This document shows positions 22,115 through 33,277 of a DNA stretch of 64,000 bases, piece after piece. Origin of the DNA: Lithodes maja (Eukaryota; Arthropoda; Malacostraca; Decapoda; Lithodidae); the NCBI GenBank assembly GCA_037953745.1, contig JBAKBP010007596.1, positions 34,365-98,364 of the forward strand. The letters run 5' to 3'. The position numbers and the translations under genes were made by a program. Every line of letters starts with the position of its first letter. The first letter of the stretch is position 1. Under the pieces are notes generated by a model, which saw only the letters and a list, made by a program, of their open reading frames with translations, ran no database searches and was not told the origin of the DNA.

Positions 22115-25100
22115 CTATCCTGGATCATCAACCCTTGATAGACAATCTGCTATCACGTTCTCACTCCCGGCAATATGCTGAATGTTGAGATTATACTCTT
22201 GGAGCATTAGGGACCACCTGGTCAACCGCATATTCCGATTGTGAAACTGATTTAGGAATTTCAAGGGATGATGGTCCGTATAAATCGTCACTACCGGGCC
22301 GTAGGCTGGAACATAAACTTCGAAATGTTTGAGCGACAAAACGATAGCAAGAAGCTCCTTCTCTATAGTCGAGTAATTCCTTTGTGCCGAATTAAACTTG
22401 CGAGAAAAGAAGCTCACTGGGTGTTCCAAGCCCTCGGAATCAGTCTGCAGTAACACTGCCCCGGCACCCACACCGCTGGCATCAGTCGCCAGCTGAAAAC
22501 TCCTGGAGAAGTCTGGGGCTCTCAAAATCGGATGTGTACACAGCAGGTGCTTGACTAGGTCGAAAGCCCTCTGACACTCCGCAGCCCAACAGAACTTCAC
22601 TGACTTCGACAGTAGATCAGTTAACGGTGCTAAGACAGTAGAGTATCCCCGGATGAAGCGCCTATAATAGCCTATCATACCTAGGAACCGCATGACCTGG
22701 CGCTTAGTGGTGGGCCTGGGAAACATATTGATAGCCTGTATCTTGCTCAGGGGGGGGCACACCCGGCCTAACCCGACCACGAAGCCAAGATACTGCACAG
22801 TAGCCTTTACAAACTCGCACTTCCTCAGGTTCACCACCAGCCCAGCATCGTGCAACTTCCCAAACAGGGTCTCTAAGTGCCTTAGGTGATTTTCAAAATC
22901 GTCATCATACACTATCACGTCATCAAGGTAGACCGTGCAGTTAGGGATTTCGTCACAAATATCGTTCATCAGGTTCTGAAACGTGGCAGGTGCGTTCTTA
23001 AGCCCATAAGGCATTACGTTACATTGGTAGGTCTTGCCATCTACCACAAAACCACAAACTTGCTTAGCTCGGTCCGACAGGGGTACTTGCCAGTAGCCTT
23101 TTACAAGATCAATTTTAGTAAGGTACTTTGCATTCCCTATCTTGTCCACGCTGTCGTCAACTCGAGGCAAAGGGTAAGGGTTGGTAGTGGTCAAGCCATT
23201 TAGCCTACGAAAATCTATGCAGAACCGCACCTTGCCGTCAGGTTTTGGCTGCAACGTGACGGGTGATGTCCACTTCACATAACCTTCAGTGATCATCCCT
23301 CTCTCAACCATGTACTTTAACTCCTCCCGTAAAGCTGGCAACTTTACCGGGGGCACACGGTAGGGCACTGACTTGAAGGGCACATTATCACCGACGTCCA
23401 CGTCGTGCGTTACCTGAGTAGTGAGACCTGGGTGTTCGGCGAAAACAGAGGGGTATGACCTGAACAGGCCTAGGACAGCAGCACCCTGGTGCTCAGGCAG
23501 GTGACTTACAGCTTGCCTAGCCTCTTGTTCAGTATTCCCCGCCCACTGTTCCGCGGAAATGACACAGTCCCAGCTATCCTCCTCAGCAGCATGACTGTCC
23601 CCACCTCCTTCTCCACCCTGGCCGCTGCAGGCCAGCACAGGGACAGTGAGAGGCTCTGAGGGGCGTCTCACATACTCTTTCATGAGGTTAACATGACATA
23701 ACTGATGTTTTTTTCTACGGTCAGGTGTTGCAACGAGATAATCAAGGTCGGACAGTTTCTTAGCCACCACATACGGCCCAATAAACTTGGCAGAAAGGGG
23801 GTGTCCAGGCAAAGGTAAAAGCAACATTACCTCCTGACCCACCGAAAACTCCCGAAGCTTCACCTTGGCGTCATACTGGTGCTTCATGACCGCCTGTGCA
23901 TTAACCAAGTTATTACCTGCCGCTGCCATGCAACCTATAAGTCTCTCCCGGCTCTCAAGGATATATTTAAGTACAGACCCCGGCTTCTCTTCGCCCTCCC
24001 AGATCTCTTTCACCATACTTAAAGGTCCTCTCACATTATGGCCAAAGACTAGTTGATTTGGACTGAACCCCAGGCTCTCTCCTGGGACTTCACGTGCAGC
24101 GAACAGAACATACGGCAGACCCAAATCCCAATCAGTGTCATGTTCTGCACAGTAACAGCGTAGCATACTCTTCAGGGTCGAGTGCCACCGCTCCAAGACT
24201 CCCTGACTCTCGGGATGGTAGGCTGACGACACTACAGAACATATACCGTGCAACTGAAGGGTTTGCTTGAACAATTTGGATGTAAAATTGCTCCCCTGGT
24301 CTGACTGCACCTCACGTGGAAATCCATAACGGGAACAGAACAATAATAAGTTTTTAACAACTGCCTTTGCCGAGCCGTTTCTCATGGGGTATGCGTCCGG
24401 GTATCTCGTAGCCACATCCATGATTGTCAACAGGAATTTATTGCCACTACTAGTAGGCGGGAAAGGGCCAACCAAATCTACTACAACTTTGCTGAACGGA
24501 GGCCCGGTGACAGGTATGGGAAACAAAGGTGCCTTCGGGATTGTCTGGTTAGGCTTCCCCGTTGTCTGGCAGGTCGCACACCCAGCCACCCATGCACAGA
24601 CATCAGCCTTGACCCCAGGCCACCAGAAAAACCTGCCCAATGCCGCCAATGTTTTTGTTACCCCCAAATGACCCGCCACCGGCACATCATGCGCCAGACA
24701 CAATAAGGACTCTCTATACTTATTTGGAACAACCACCTGGTCTACTACCCTCGCACCGCCCTCCCACTTCGATTTGGGGTCTAGAAATCTGCGGTACAAT
24801 ATCCTGTTGAGCCTAAAGAAATCTCCCGGCTTCGCATCCCCATCTTCCTCCAACTCTATGGCACCATTGCTATAACGAGCTAGGCTAGCGTCTTGCAGCT
24901 GCTGCTCACTAATGTCCCTGGGCGTCAATGCATCAAGATGGTTTTGTAATAAGACATTACCCCGGCTAGTAGGCTCTACTGCCTTAGTGGCTCTCGCTAC
25001 AGCTCTTGCCTCACGCGAAGTCTTACCCAACTCTGCCTTGTTACACCCCATATCTGGGCCAGAGTCAACTCCCGTGTTTATTATAGGTCCAAGTACCGAA

Positions 25101-27214
25101 TCACCGAGAAGTGCAGCAGAATCAATGTCCCTTTTCCTGCCCTTAGCAACCTTCTCCTGATCCTTCCTCCACTGTCCCCGAGGTTGAGTGCTAGGCTGTG
25201 CAGGAGCCGCAGAGCGAGATCGGGTTACCACACAGGCCATCTCATCCTGTTGGCACCTCCCAACCCATTCCCGATTCTCACCATCCACGTCGGCCGCCCT
25301 CTCGGCAACGACTAAGGGTGGAGTCCCGGAAGTGGGCACCGCAAAGTCGTTGCCGAGAAGAAGGTCGACGCCCTCAACTGGCAAACACTCAACGATCCCT
25401 ACATCCAGCTCCCTGCACACCTCTCCCACTCTCAACTCCAACCTCACAAGTGGGTATGACCTCGTAGCATTTATACCCTGCACCACAACAACTCTGGCCG
25501 CATTTATCGGTTTCCCTGTGAAGTTCCTCAACAAAGTTTGCGAAGCCCCCGTATCCCTCAGCAAGTCAACCCTCCGTAGTTCACTCCCCCAGCTCACAAA
25601 CCCGTGTCCCCGATGGTCACAGAAAGTGTCCCGGACAGGTGTCGAGCCTTCCGTACGCTTCTTTACCGCGTGTGCCTCAGCTGCTGACAACCTACCCCGG
25701 GCAGTTGCTGCAGCCTTCAGAGACACACCGATACTGTGAACCAATGACACCGGCTTAGCGGGAGTGTTACTAGGGCACTCACGTGAATAATGGCCTAGCT
25801 TCTGACATTTGTAACATTTCACATCCCCAATGGGCTTCTTCCCTTGTGCGGGCGAAGAAGGGGCCTGACCTTTAGTAAACGGGAGAGGCTTGTGTTTGTA
25901 GGTGTTATTAGGTGCAATGCATTTAGTGTGGTTATGTGTGTCATAAGATGTGTTATTATCGAAAACTCTGGTGGGTGGGGTATAGCGCCCCTTCTGCCCT
26001 GACTCAGCCCTCTGAGCGGCACCGCAACCACGAATCAATGATAATCTGAAGTCTGCCATCTTGGCAGCCTCCTCTACTGTCTTGGGACATTTTTCCTTAA
26101 TGTTCAGCGTTAGATCGGTTCCAGTGCATTTGTAAAACTGTTCCAGATAGAAAAGTTGCTTAATTTCCTCGGCCGACTCTGCGTGCTCGGACCGAAACCA
26201 GTTATTACCTGCATCTGTTAAGTCCCGTGCGTGCTCCATAAAACTGACGTCGCTCTTCTTATTCACGCCACGGAACTTCAATCTATAAGTTTCGGGTTGC
26301 AGTTCGTAGGCCCGGAGCACAGCCTCCTTCACCAGTCCATACACTACACTCTCGTCCAGTGACAGTGCATCGTAGGCTTTCAACCCCTTACCCACTAGAC
26401 GTGATGAAACTAATGCTGCCCATTTAACCTCCGGCCAGTCATACTCACGACACTTCTTTTCGAAACGAGCAAAAAACTCAGTCACTGCTGTCTCATCAAA
26501 TGCGGGTACTAACTTAATTAAATGCGAAAGTGAGTCTGTAACCCAGTGCCCACCACCGAGATGACGCCCCGTGGTCTCTACTCTAGACTTCTCGACATCC
26601 ATTTCAGCCTGGTACCTGGTTGCATCCTGATTGGCTTGGATTCTAGCAACCTCTATGCGTTCTATACTAGCCTGTTGTATCTGAGTCTCCTGCAGCTTAA
26701 ACTTAGCTAGTTCTAGCTGAAATAACATCTCAGGAGACAGGCCTGGGGGGGGAGAGCACAAAATGGGGGATCCACACCGAGACGTGTTTACGGGTAAGCC
26801 AGCTTGCCCTTGAGAACCCTCCTGCTGCATCGTGCTAAGACTCGCTGGCTGAGGGCCCAGCTCAGGGGTAGAGTGGAATGGAGGCTTGGAGGGAACCCCC
26901 CAAGACCCCACTCCACCCACCGCCCCATCGCCATCACCCAACAAACATGCCACCAAATTCTTCTTGGGCCAACTGTCAGGACAGTCCCGCCCCAAAACCG
27001 TGGCTAAACAGCGAAGACCGTAACAATCAATAGCCTGCAGGCGCTGTTCGGTCAAAGGTGTCTGCAAAAATGCCCGGGCATCCCTCTCTCCACTTATAAC
27101 ACTCCCCTCCCCAAACATCTGTTGTACTTGCTGGTTACTAGGCTGTACCGTGTTATCCTCCCCCGTAAATGATGAGTCATTAGACATAGTGCTGGTTATA
27201 CAATTGCTGTTCAT
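22115..27214 (-). CDS. gag-pol: Gag-pol polyprotein of family B (1699 aa, uninterrupted)
   Basis: It starts at ATG 27212-27214 and ends with TAG at 22115-22117. Domains in order, rough residues: a coiled-coil-like N-terminal part (about 165-210), a SCAN-like capsid region (about 235-415), a CCHC zinc knuckle (about 466-480), protease with DTGASQ (about 555), an integrase HHCC finger (about 840-885), an integrase core with D, D and E (VVDLVG, QSD, GVLERWH; about 915-1015), reverse transcriptase with YLDDV (about 1427), and RNase H with ATDAS (about 1576) and DHHPL. All catalytic motifs I looked for are present. Integrase precedes RT as in Gmr1. It is homologous to the A1/A2 proteins along its whole length but lacks the RRQENET repeats. 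Gag and Pol in one frame implies processing by the protease; how the Gag:Pol ratio is set is not visible. Confidence 0.95.
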   Translation of the reverse strand: MNSNCITSTMSNDSSFTGEDNTVQPSNQQVQQMFGEGSVISGERDARAFLQTPLTEQRLQAIDCYGLRCLATVLGRDCPDSWPKKNLVACLLGDGDGAVGGVGSWGVPSKPPFHSTPELGPQPASLSTMQQEGSQGQAGLPVNTSRCGSPILCSPPPGLSPEMLFQLELAKFKLQETQIQQASIERIEVARIQANQDATRYQAEMDVEKSRVETTGRHLGGGHWVTDSLSHLIKLVPAFDETAVTEFFARFEKKCREYDWPEVKWAALVSSRLVGKGLKAYDALSLDESVVYGLVKEAVLRAYELQPETYRLKFRGVNKKSDVSFMEHARDLTDAGNNWFRSEHAESAEEIKQLFYLEQFYKCTGTDLTLNIKEKCPKTVEEAAKMADFRLSLIRGCGAAQRAESGQKGRYTPPTRVFDNNTSYDTHNHTKCIAPNNTYKHKPLPFTKGQAPSSPAQGKKPIGDVKCYKCQKLGHYSRECPSNTPAKPVSLVHSIGVSLKAAATARGRLSAAEAHAVKKRTEGSTPVRDTFCDHRGHGFVSWGSELRRVDLLRDTGASQTLLRNFTGKPINAARVVVVQGINATRSYPLVRLELRVGEVCRELDVGIVECLPVEGVDLLLGNDFAVPTSGTPPLVVAERAADVDGENREWVGRCQQDEMACVVTRSRSAAPAQPSTQPRGQWRKDQEKVAKGRKRDIDSAALLGDSVLGPIINTGVDSGPDMGCNKAELGKTSREARAVARATKAVEPTSRGNVLLQNHLDALTPRDISEQQLQDASLARYSNGAIELEEDGDAKPGDFFRLNRILYRRFLDPKSKWEGGARVVDQVVVPNKYRESLLCLAHDVPVAGHLGVTKTLAALGRFFWWPGVKADVCAWVAGCATCQTTGKPNQTIPKAPLFPIPVTGPPFSKVVVDLVGPFPPTSSGNKFLLTIMDVATRYPDAYPMRNGSAKAVVKNLLLFCSRYGFPREVQSDQGSNFTSKLFKQTLQLHGICSVVSSAYHPESQGVLERWHSTLKSMLRCYCAEHDTDWDLGLPYVLFAAREVPGESLGFSPNQLVFGHNVRGPLSMVKEIWEGEEKPGSVLKYILESRERLIGCMAAAGNNLVNAQAVMKHQYDAKVKLREFSVGQEVMLLLPLPGHPLSAKFIGPYVVAKKLSDLDYLVATPDRRKKHQLCHVNLMKEYVRRPSEPLTVPVLACSGQGGEGGGDSHAAEEDSWDCVISAEQWAGNTEQEARQAVSHLPEHQGAAVLGLFRSYPSVFAEHPGLTTQVTHDVDVGDNVPFKSVPYRVPPVKLPALREELKYMVERGMITEGYVKWTSPVTLQPKPDGKVRFCIDFRRLNGLTTTNPYPLPRVDDSVDKIGNAKYLTKIDLVKGYWQVPLSDRAKQVCGFVVDGKTYQCNVMPYGLKNAPATFQNLMNDICDEIPNCTVYLDDVIVYDDDFENHLRHLETLFGKLHDAGLVVNLRKCEFVKATVQYLGFVVGLGRVCPPLSKIQAINMFPRPTTKRQVMRFLGMIGYYRRFIRGYSTVLAPLTDLLSKSVKFCWAAECQRAFDLVKHLLCTHPILRAPDFSRSFQLATDASGVGAGAVLLQTDSEGLEHPVSFFSRKFNSAQRNYSTIEKELLAIVLSLKHFEVYVPAYGPVVTIYTDHHPLKFLNQFHNRNMRLTRWSLMLQEYNLNIQHIAGSENVIADCLSRVDDPG

Positions 27215-27442
27215 AAAAAAAAAGAAGTGCTTATTACTAATTGCAGTCTCGACTCACAAAATGTTAAAGATGCTTGAATGACTCTACTCTAGACACCCCC
27301 AACGAAACAATCTGCAAGTCCACCAATACAATAATGACACAATAAAAATTCCTCCAATATGCAAGAAAATTCTAGCCAGCTCTACTAGGTAGCATAGAAT
27401 AGTTCTCCAAAAAACATGTGATAGGATACTACTGAATCTTGT

Positions 27443-27454
27443 GCAAGGTCGCCA
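27443..27454 (-). promoter_or_regulatory. Primer-binding site of element B
   Basis: The minus strand reads TGGCGACCTTGC three bases after the LTR end, as in A1 and A2. Confidence 0.75.
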
Positions 27455-27457
27455 TTT

Positions 27458-29261
27458 TGTTACGGCTGGATCGGCAATACATATTCGGGATTCTTGATCG
27501 TAGGACAGAAATGGCTTATGTGACAACGACACGCTCGATTCCAGTCCCAAATACTATATGCTCCAGACAACAAAAGCACCAACGCCCTACAGAGTTATCG
27601 TCTATGGTAACGAGGTACCTTAACTCGGCGAAAGTGTACAACAGGGGTAGGCTATGAGGCTAAACTCCCTCAGACATTTATAGGTTACGTTATGACTAAA
27701 GAAATGCAATACTCAAGAAACTACGTTAATATTAAGCCTCTAATAATGTAGAATAGAAGCAGGCTAAAGGTATGACAGTGAAATGCTAAATGACAAATGT
27801 ACACGCCTACTTGAAAGCGCGTGCACTAGAATAACTGTCCCCTACTAACATGCACTAGCATGTAGCATACAAGATGTTCATGATCCAGTAGATACCTAAT
27901 AATACACATGGAAGGAACATAAATAGTAGTCACTTATTGTAATAATGAATCTATACTTGGAATAACTAAAAGGTTGCAGGCAACAGTACTGCGCCGGTAG
28001 CATACTACCGCATAGGCTACTTCGCTTCTCTCACTCTGTCTCCCCTCTGAGTCTGTATGAGCCCTACGCAACAGAACTCCGGACACAGCAGCAAAACGAC
28101 AGTGCAGTTAATTGATACATGAAAGTATTAATAGTGTTGTCTTGTGTGTGAGTAATGTGTATTGTAAAGTGTTACATACATAAACTTAAAGAGAGCTGCA
28201 ATGCATAGTAAAATAAAGATATAACCCACTCATCATCCCCATGTGTTCTAGCTAGCAGGCCAAGTCACAGGAACAACGAGTCCCAGCACCGAAAGCGAGA
28301 ACCCAGGAAAAGACTGCAGAGAACACAAGGACAGATAAATTACGTTACTCTACTATACCGGCACTACGAGCGAGCTGTAGTCTCTGGTACTACACTCGCT
28401 CCTGGCTCGGTAGGCAAATCAAGGCTAAGTCCTCACCCCTCTACAGACAACTCCTGGGCATGGTCGGGCTCTTACACATGGCACTAGTCTAGTCACAAAT
28501 TGGATGATGAGCTGGGCATATAACTCGTGAACATGTAGAACGTTCACCAACTATCCTCATCAAGAAGATCGCTGTTCACATTAACCCCTTAAATCTAATA
28601 CATGTAAATATATGCTTGTCCTAAGAGTAATACGAGAGGTGAGTGCTGAAACTCCTTTAGGACCTCAAGGGAAGGGTATGCATTTAAATAGAGAGAAGAA
28701 TGAAATGAGAGTAATGTCGTCAGAGAGAAAGAGTGCAACCGTGAGAAATTGGGAGAGAGGGCAAGGGATGTTAGAGTCTCAAAGGTTCTAGGCAACCTGG
28801 TCATAGAGCACACAGCGAGCCTCCAGGCAATGTGCTGTACGACAACATGGGCAGCCCAGACAGCATAGGCAGGCGGCAATGTACTACCAACCCTGTCGCA
28901 CCTAGCTATAAGCGCAGGGCTGCCAACCGGTCCATACGTCTGGCAACCACCCCCCCGGCAGCGTGGCGCACCGCTACCCTCTCGCTCTGAAGTCTAACTC
29001 ACTCTCTCTCTCTGAATTCCTATCATCTCATCTATCAACTTCTCTATTGATACTACATATTAAATGGAAGGTCTCGACATGGCTTAAAACAAAACCCACC
29101 ACTGGTTAGCAAATGACGAGACCTTTGCAGAGATACAAAGAACATAGTTATACGTTGTCACACTCAATATAAGCAGCCAGCATGGTACACGGTCCGTGAC
29201 GGTACAGTGGAGTACCAAGGAGTACAATCAGGTTACGTTGCTACGCACTGGGTGCGTCACA
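27458..29261 (-). repeat. 5' LTR of element B (1804 bp)
   Basis: On the plus strand it runs from tgttacgg to gcgtcaca, the same length as the 3' LTR and apparently identical. ORFs inside (about 72-94 aa) recur in each LTR copy and have no known motif. Confidence 0.93.
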
Positions 29262-29265
29262 CTCT

Positions 29266-29564
29266 CTCTCTCTGAACTCCTCACACAGCCCTCGCCGGTA
29301 TTATAGGGCCTCTGGGAGGTTATTGTAGGTATGGTCGTACACTCTTCGGCTGTACTATTTAAGACTCTCTCTCTCTCTATCTCACACAGCCCTCGCCGGT
29401 ATTATAGGGCCTCTGGGTGGTTATTGTAGGTATGGTCGTACTCTCTTCGGCTGTACTATTTAAGACTCTCTCTCTCTCTCTCTCACACAGCCCTCGCCGG
29501 TATTATAGGGCCTCTGGGTGGTTATTGTAGGTATGGTCATACTCTCTTCAGCTGTACTATTTAA

Positions 29565-29608
<44 letters not shown>

Positions 29609-30391
29609 GCCCTCGCCGGTACTATAGGGCCTCTGGGTGGTTATTGTAGGTATGGTCGTACTCTCTTCGGCTGGACTATTTAAGACTCTCTCTCTCTCTC
29701 TCTCACACAGCCCTCGCCGGTATTATAGGGCCTCTGGGTGGTTATTGTAGGTATGGTCGTACTCTCTCCGGCTGTACTATTTAAGACTCTCTCTCTCACT
29801 CTCTCACACAGCCCTCGCCGGTATTATAGGGCCTCTGGGTGGTTATTGTAGGTATCGTCGTACTCTCTTCGGCTGTACTATTTAAGACTCTCTCTCTCTC
29901 TCTCCCTCTCACACAGCTCTCGCCGGTTTTATAGGGCCTCTGGGTGGTTATTGTAGGTATGGTCGTACTCTCTCCGGCTGTACTCTTTAAGACTCTCTCT
30001 CTCTCTCTCTCACATAGCCCTCGCCGGTATTATAGGGCCTCTGGGTGGTTATTGTAGGTATGGTCGTACTCTCTCCGGCTGTACTATTTAAGACTCTCTC
30101 TCTCTCTCTCTCTCACAGAGCCCTTGCCAGGATATAGGGCCTCTGGGTGGTTATTGTAGGTATGGTCGTACTCTCCTCGGCTGTACTATTTAAGATTATC
30201 TCTCTCTCTCTCTCACACATCCCTCGCTGGTATTATAGGGCCTCTCGGTGGTTATTGTAGGTATGGTCGTACTCTCTTCGGCTGTACTATTTAAGACTCT
30301 CTCTCTCTCTCTCTCACACAGCCCTCGCCGGTATTATAGGGCCTCTGGGGGGTTATTGTAGGTATGGTCGTACTGTCTTCGGCTGTACTAT
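29266..30391 (+). repeat. ~100-bp satellite with CT tracts, left block, about 11 units
   Basis: Each unit has a (CT)n tract, then cacacagccctcgccggt, tattatagggcctctgg, a gttattgtaggtatggtcgt block and ctgtactatttaagac. Spacing is mostly 100-105 bp, varying with the CT length. The first unit is chimeric: it carries gaactcc between the CT tract and cacacag, resembling the inside of the family B LTR. Confidence 0.92.
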
Positions 30392-30395
30392 TTAA
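30392..30395. repeat. piggyBac TTAA duplication, left
   Basis: This is the TTAA of the satellite motif ctgtactatTTAA, followed at once by the transposon end cccagcag. Confidence 0.85.
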
Positions 30396-30412
30396 CCCAG
30401 CAGCCCCGGGGG

Positions 30413-30789
30413 CTATAGCTCGCGACTGTGCTGCGGTACCGGGTGTTTTGACGATCTTTGGCCTATGTTAACTACTCTGTAAGTCAATGAATATGGCATG
30501 TAATGTTTTGAATAAAAAAGAATAATGTTCCACAAACCTTCCTCTGTCGAATGGCGTTGAGTAGAGGTCTCTAGCCCCTCTGGTTGCATAATGGTGAGCG
30601 TGGGAAGACGAGTGCTTTTCGGCGGCAAATTCTTCCCGCGTTCGGATGCGTCGCCCCGGCCATGGCTACGACGCACCTAGCCGCTCGTCGCGCCAAAGTA
30701 TTTATCTCCCTTAGACAATTTTAGTGTTTGATATTGAGAATGTGATGTTTATTTGATATTTTCTAGTTATTTTGAGGCCAATTATATAA
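30413..30789. other. piggyBac subterminal region, no gene
   Basis: It holds a GC-rich start and an AATAAA at about 30510 on the plus strand. The 87-aa minus ORF has no recognisable motif. Confidence 0.4.
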
Positions 30790-31660
30790 AATATGTTTAT
30801 TAGGGTATCACTGTCACTGATATTGCTAATTTTCACTCGATACCGTACATTTTATTAGTAATTGAGGTAGGTTATTGTTGTATTAGGCACTGATTATTCG
30901 TTATTACAGGTGTTTATTATTCTTTGGTCATCAAGTATTGTGTCTTGTGTCACTTTCACTTTGATAAATATGCTTTAGAGTGTCACTGTCACTGATAATG
31001 CTCATTTTCACTCGATACCGTACATTTTATTAGTAATTGAGGTAGGTTATTGTTGTATTAGGCACTGATTATTCGTTATTACAGGTGTTTATTATTCTTT
31101 GGTCATCAAGTATTGTGTCTTGTGTCACTTTCACTTTGATAAATATGCTTTAGAGTGTCACTGTCACTGATAATGCTCATTTTCACTCGATACCGTACAT
31201 TTTATTAGTAATTGAGGTAGGTTATTGTTGTATTAGGCACTGATTATTCGTTATTACAGGTGTTTATTATTCTTTGGTCATCAAGTATTGTGTCTTGTGT
31301 CACTTTCACTTTGATAAATATGCTTTAGAGTCACTGTCACTGATAATGCTCATTTTCACTCGATACCGTACATTTTATTAGTAATTGAGGTAGGTTATTG
31401 TTGTATTAGGCACTGATTATTCGTTATCACAGGTGTTTATTATACTTTGGCCATCAAATATTAGGTCTTGTGTCACTTTCACTTTGACAAATATGCTTTA
31501 GAGAGTGTCACTGTCACTGATAATGCTCATTTTCACTCGATACCGTACATTTTATTAGTAATTGAGGTAGGTTATTGTTGTATTAGGCACTGATTATTCG
31601 TTATCACAGGTATTTATTATACTTTGGCCATCAAATATTAGGTCTTGTGTCACTTTCACT
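30790..31660 (+). repeat. Tandem repeat inside piggyBac, ~175-bp unit, five copies
   Basis: The marker taccgtacattttattag recurs at about 30841, 31016, 31191, 31364 and 31541. Units hold gtcactgtcactgata and tgtcactttcactttga blocks. It lies between the transposase stop and the left end. It is unrelated in sequence to the other ~175-bp repeat at 8190-8935. Confidence 0.9.
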
Positions 31661-31930
31661 TAGTTATATGATTTGTAAACGTTTTATATACAATTTATTG
31701 TGTCTTTTTTCACTGATTTATATATTTCTATAGGTTTTAATCATATGAATGTCACTTGGTATATACATATGTGTCACTTTCACATATTATTATGGTGTAA
31801 TTGTATTTGTATCAATTTTCTCATAATACATGACTTTTGTATTACAATAAATTGTTTTTTTTTCCACTTTTTGCCTAATATATTAATAGTGGTCATATTG
31901 TCATTTTATTTGGCAATTTCAGTATGATTA

Positions 31931-33277
31931 TTAGAACTCCAGCTTGGAGTGGTAATCAAAGAAGCACTCTAAAGCACAGAGTGCCACCTTGCACTCCACA
32001 CACTCCATGGTTGACTTTTTACCTGACCTCGGCCTCACCCTGCTGTTGTAGCAGACATGGCACCGCTTCTGCTGTGTTCTTCCTGATTCATTCTGAGGCA
32101 GGGAACCAAGCCTGTGCCTAATCAAGTATTGAGCACACTGCAAGCGGTCAATAACGGCGGGCCCAGGATGTGCCACTGCCCTCTGTGGCGTAGCATACTT
32201 CTCCAGGAGCTCCGTCAACACCTGCTTTTGGAACCTCCGCAGGCTATTGAACTTCAGGGGTGTGTTCACATTCCGAAGCTTGTATATATTGTAGGCATTC
32301 AGAACTGACATGTCCACCATATGCAGAAAGAACTTTTTGTACCATCTGCACGAGGTACGCAGGCAGTCAATAAAGCCTATCTGCATGTCGGACGTGTCCA
32401 CCAGCCTCATGTTGATGTTGTAGTCCAGGACAGCATCGGGCTTGGTCACCCTGGCCTGGGTGCGGCGATCCACCTTGCCAGTCTCCACCATTTCCCCCTT
32501 GTGGATGGTGGTCAGGAGGTTGACCTTCCACTGGTCGTGCCAGTGGATAGCCAGAATGGGCCCCGACTTCTTCTTGAACACACCACCTTTTTTGGTCTTT
32601 GGAGGGAAAGGTGGCATGCCCTTCCTTTTCCCTCGTACTGTGCCTACAGTCCCCGTCTTGCGCTCATGCAGGTACTGTGAGAGAGTGGGGGACGTGTAAT
32701 AATTGTCCGTGTAGAGGACGTGATTCTTGTGAAAGTAGCGGTCCATCATGGCTTGCACCACTGCTCCGCCAAAGCCAATGAGGGGGTCCACAAGCAAGTC
32801 CCCTTCCTTCCCGCTGTAGACCAGGAAGTCCAGGACATAGCCAGTTTGGCAGTCGCACAGCACAAAGAATTTTATGCCAAAGCGATGTCTTTTTGAGGGG
32901 ATGTACTGCCGGAAGCTGAGTTTTCCCCGGAACAGCACAAGAGACTCGTCAATGACGACCTTGCGGAAGGGCTTGAAGTAGGAGGTGAAGCGTTCTCGCA
33001 TCATCTCGTACAACGTCCTAATCTTCCACAGCTTGTCTGGGAGGTGGACGTCAAGGTTGGTGACAAGATGGAGCGCTGCAAGGATATCAAGGTACCGGTC
33101 GCGAGACATATATTTCCCGAAGGCAGGGGTGGATATCAGATCATTGGTGATCCAATAGTCAGGCAACCTATGCTTCTTGACATGAGGCATTAGCATGGTG
33201 AGTGCCAGGAACACCATGAACTCTTTATGAGTCACTGGGGTCCACTGCCTCATGTGGCCCTTGGTCACCTTGCCCAA
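31931..33277 (-). pseudogene. piggyBac transposase, catalytic and C-terminal part
   Basis: This 448-aa ORF from ATG 33277 has its stop TAA at 31931-31933. It holds the DDE_Tnp_1_7-type core: WTPVTHKEFMVFLAL near the start, the first Asp in VVIDESLVLFRGK (about 120), the second Asp in LYTDNYYTSP (about 195) and the third in NMRLVDTSDMQIGF (about 305). A C-terminal cysteine-rich domain follows (CHVC...C-x2-C...C-x3-CF...YH, about 400-445). All three acidic residues appear present. The N-terminal part lies in another frame (next entry), so this copy makes no full transposase unless translation or splicing bridges the gap. The enzyme would cut and paste at TTAA. Confidence 0.9.

Larger units (their letters stand above)
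20032..29261 (-). mobile_element. Complete Ty3/Gypsy Gmr1-like retrotransposon, family B
   Basis: Length is 9230 bp. In element order: 5' LTR 27458-29261, primer site from 27454 downward, gag-pol 27214-22115 without a stop, purine tract 21836-21850, 3' LTR 20032-21835. The two LTRs are each 1804 bp and look identical by eye. A 4-bp duplication CTCT (20028-20031 and 29262-29265) is possible, but it lies in a CT tract so it is weak evidence. Of the elements here this is the one most likely to have moved recently. Confidence 0.93.

Noticed and set aside
19702..28879. Recurring ORFs of 66-94 aa in family B LTRs
   Set aside because: They recur only because the LTR recurs; length changes among copies and there is no known motif.
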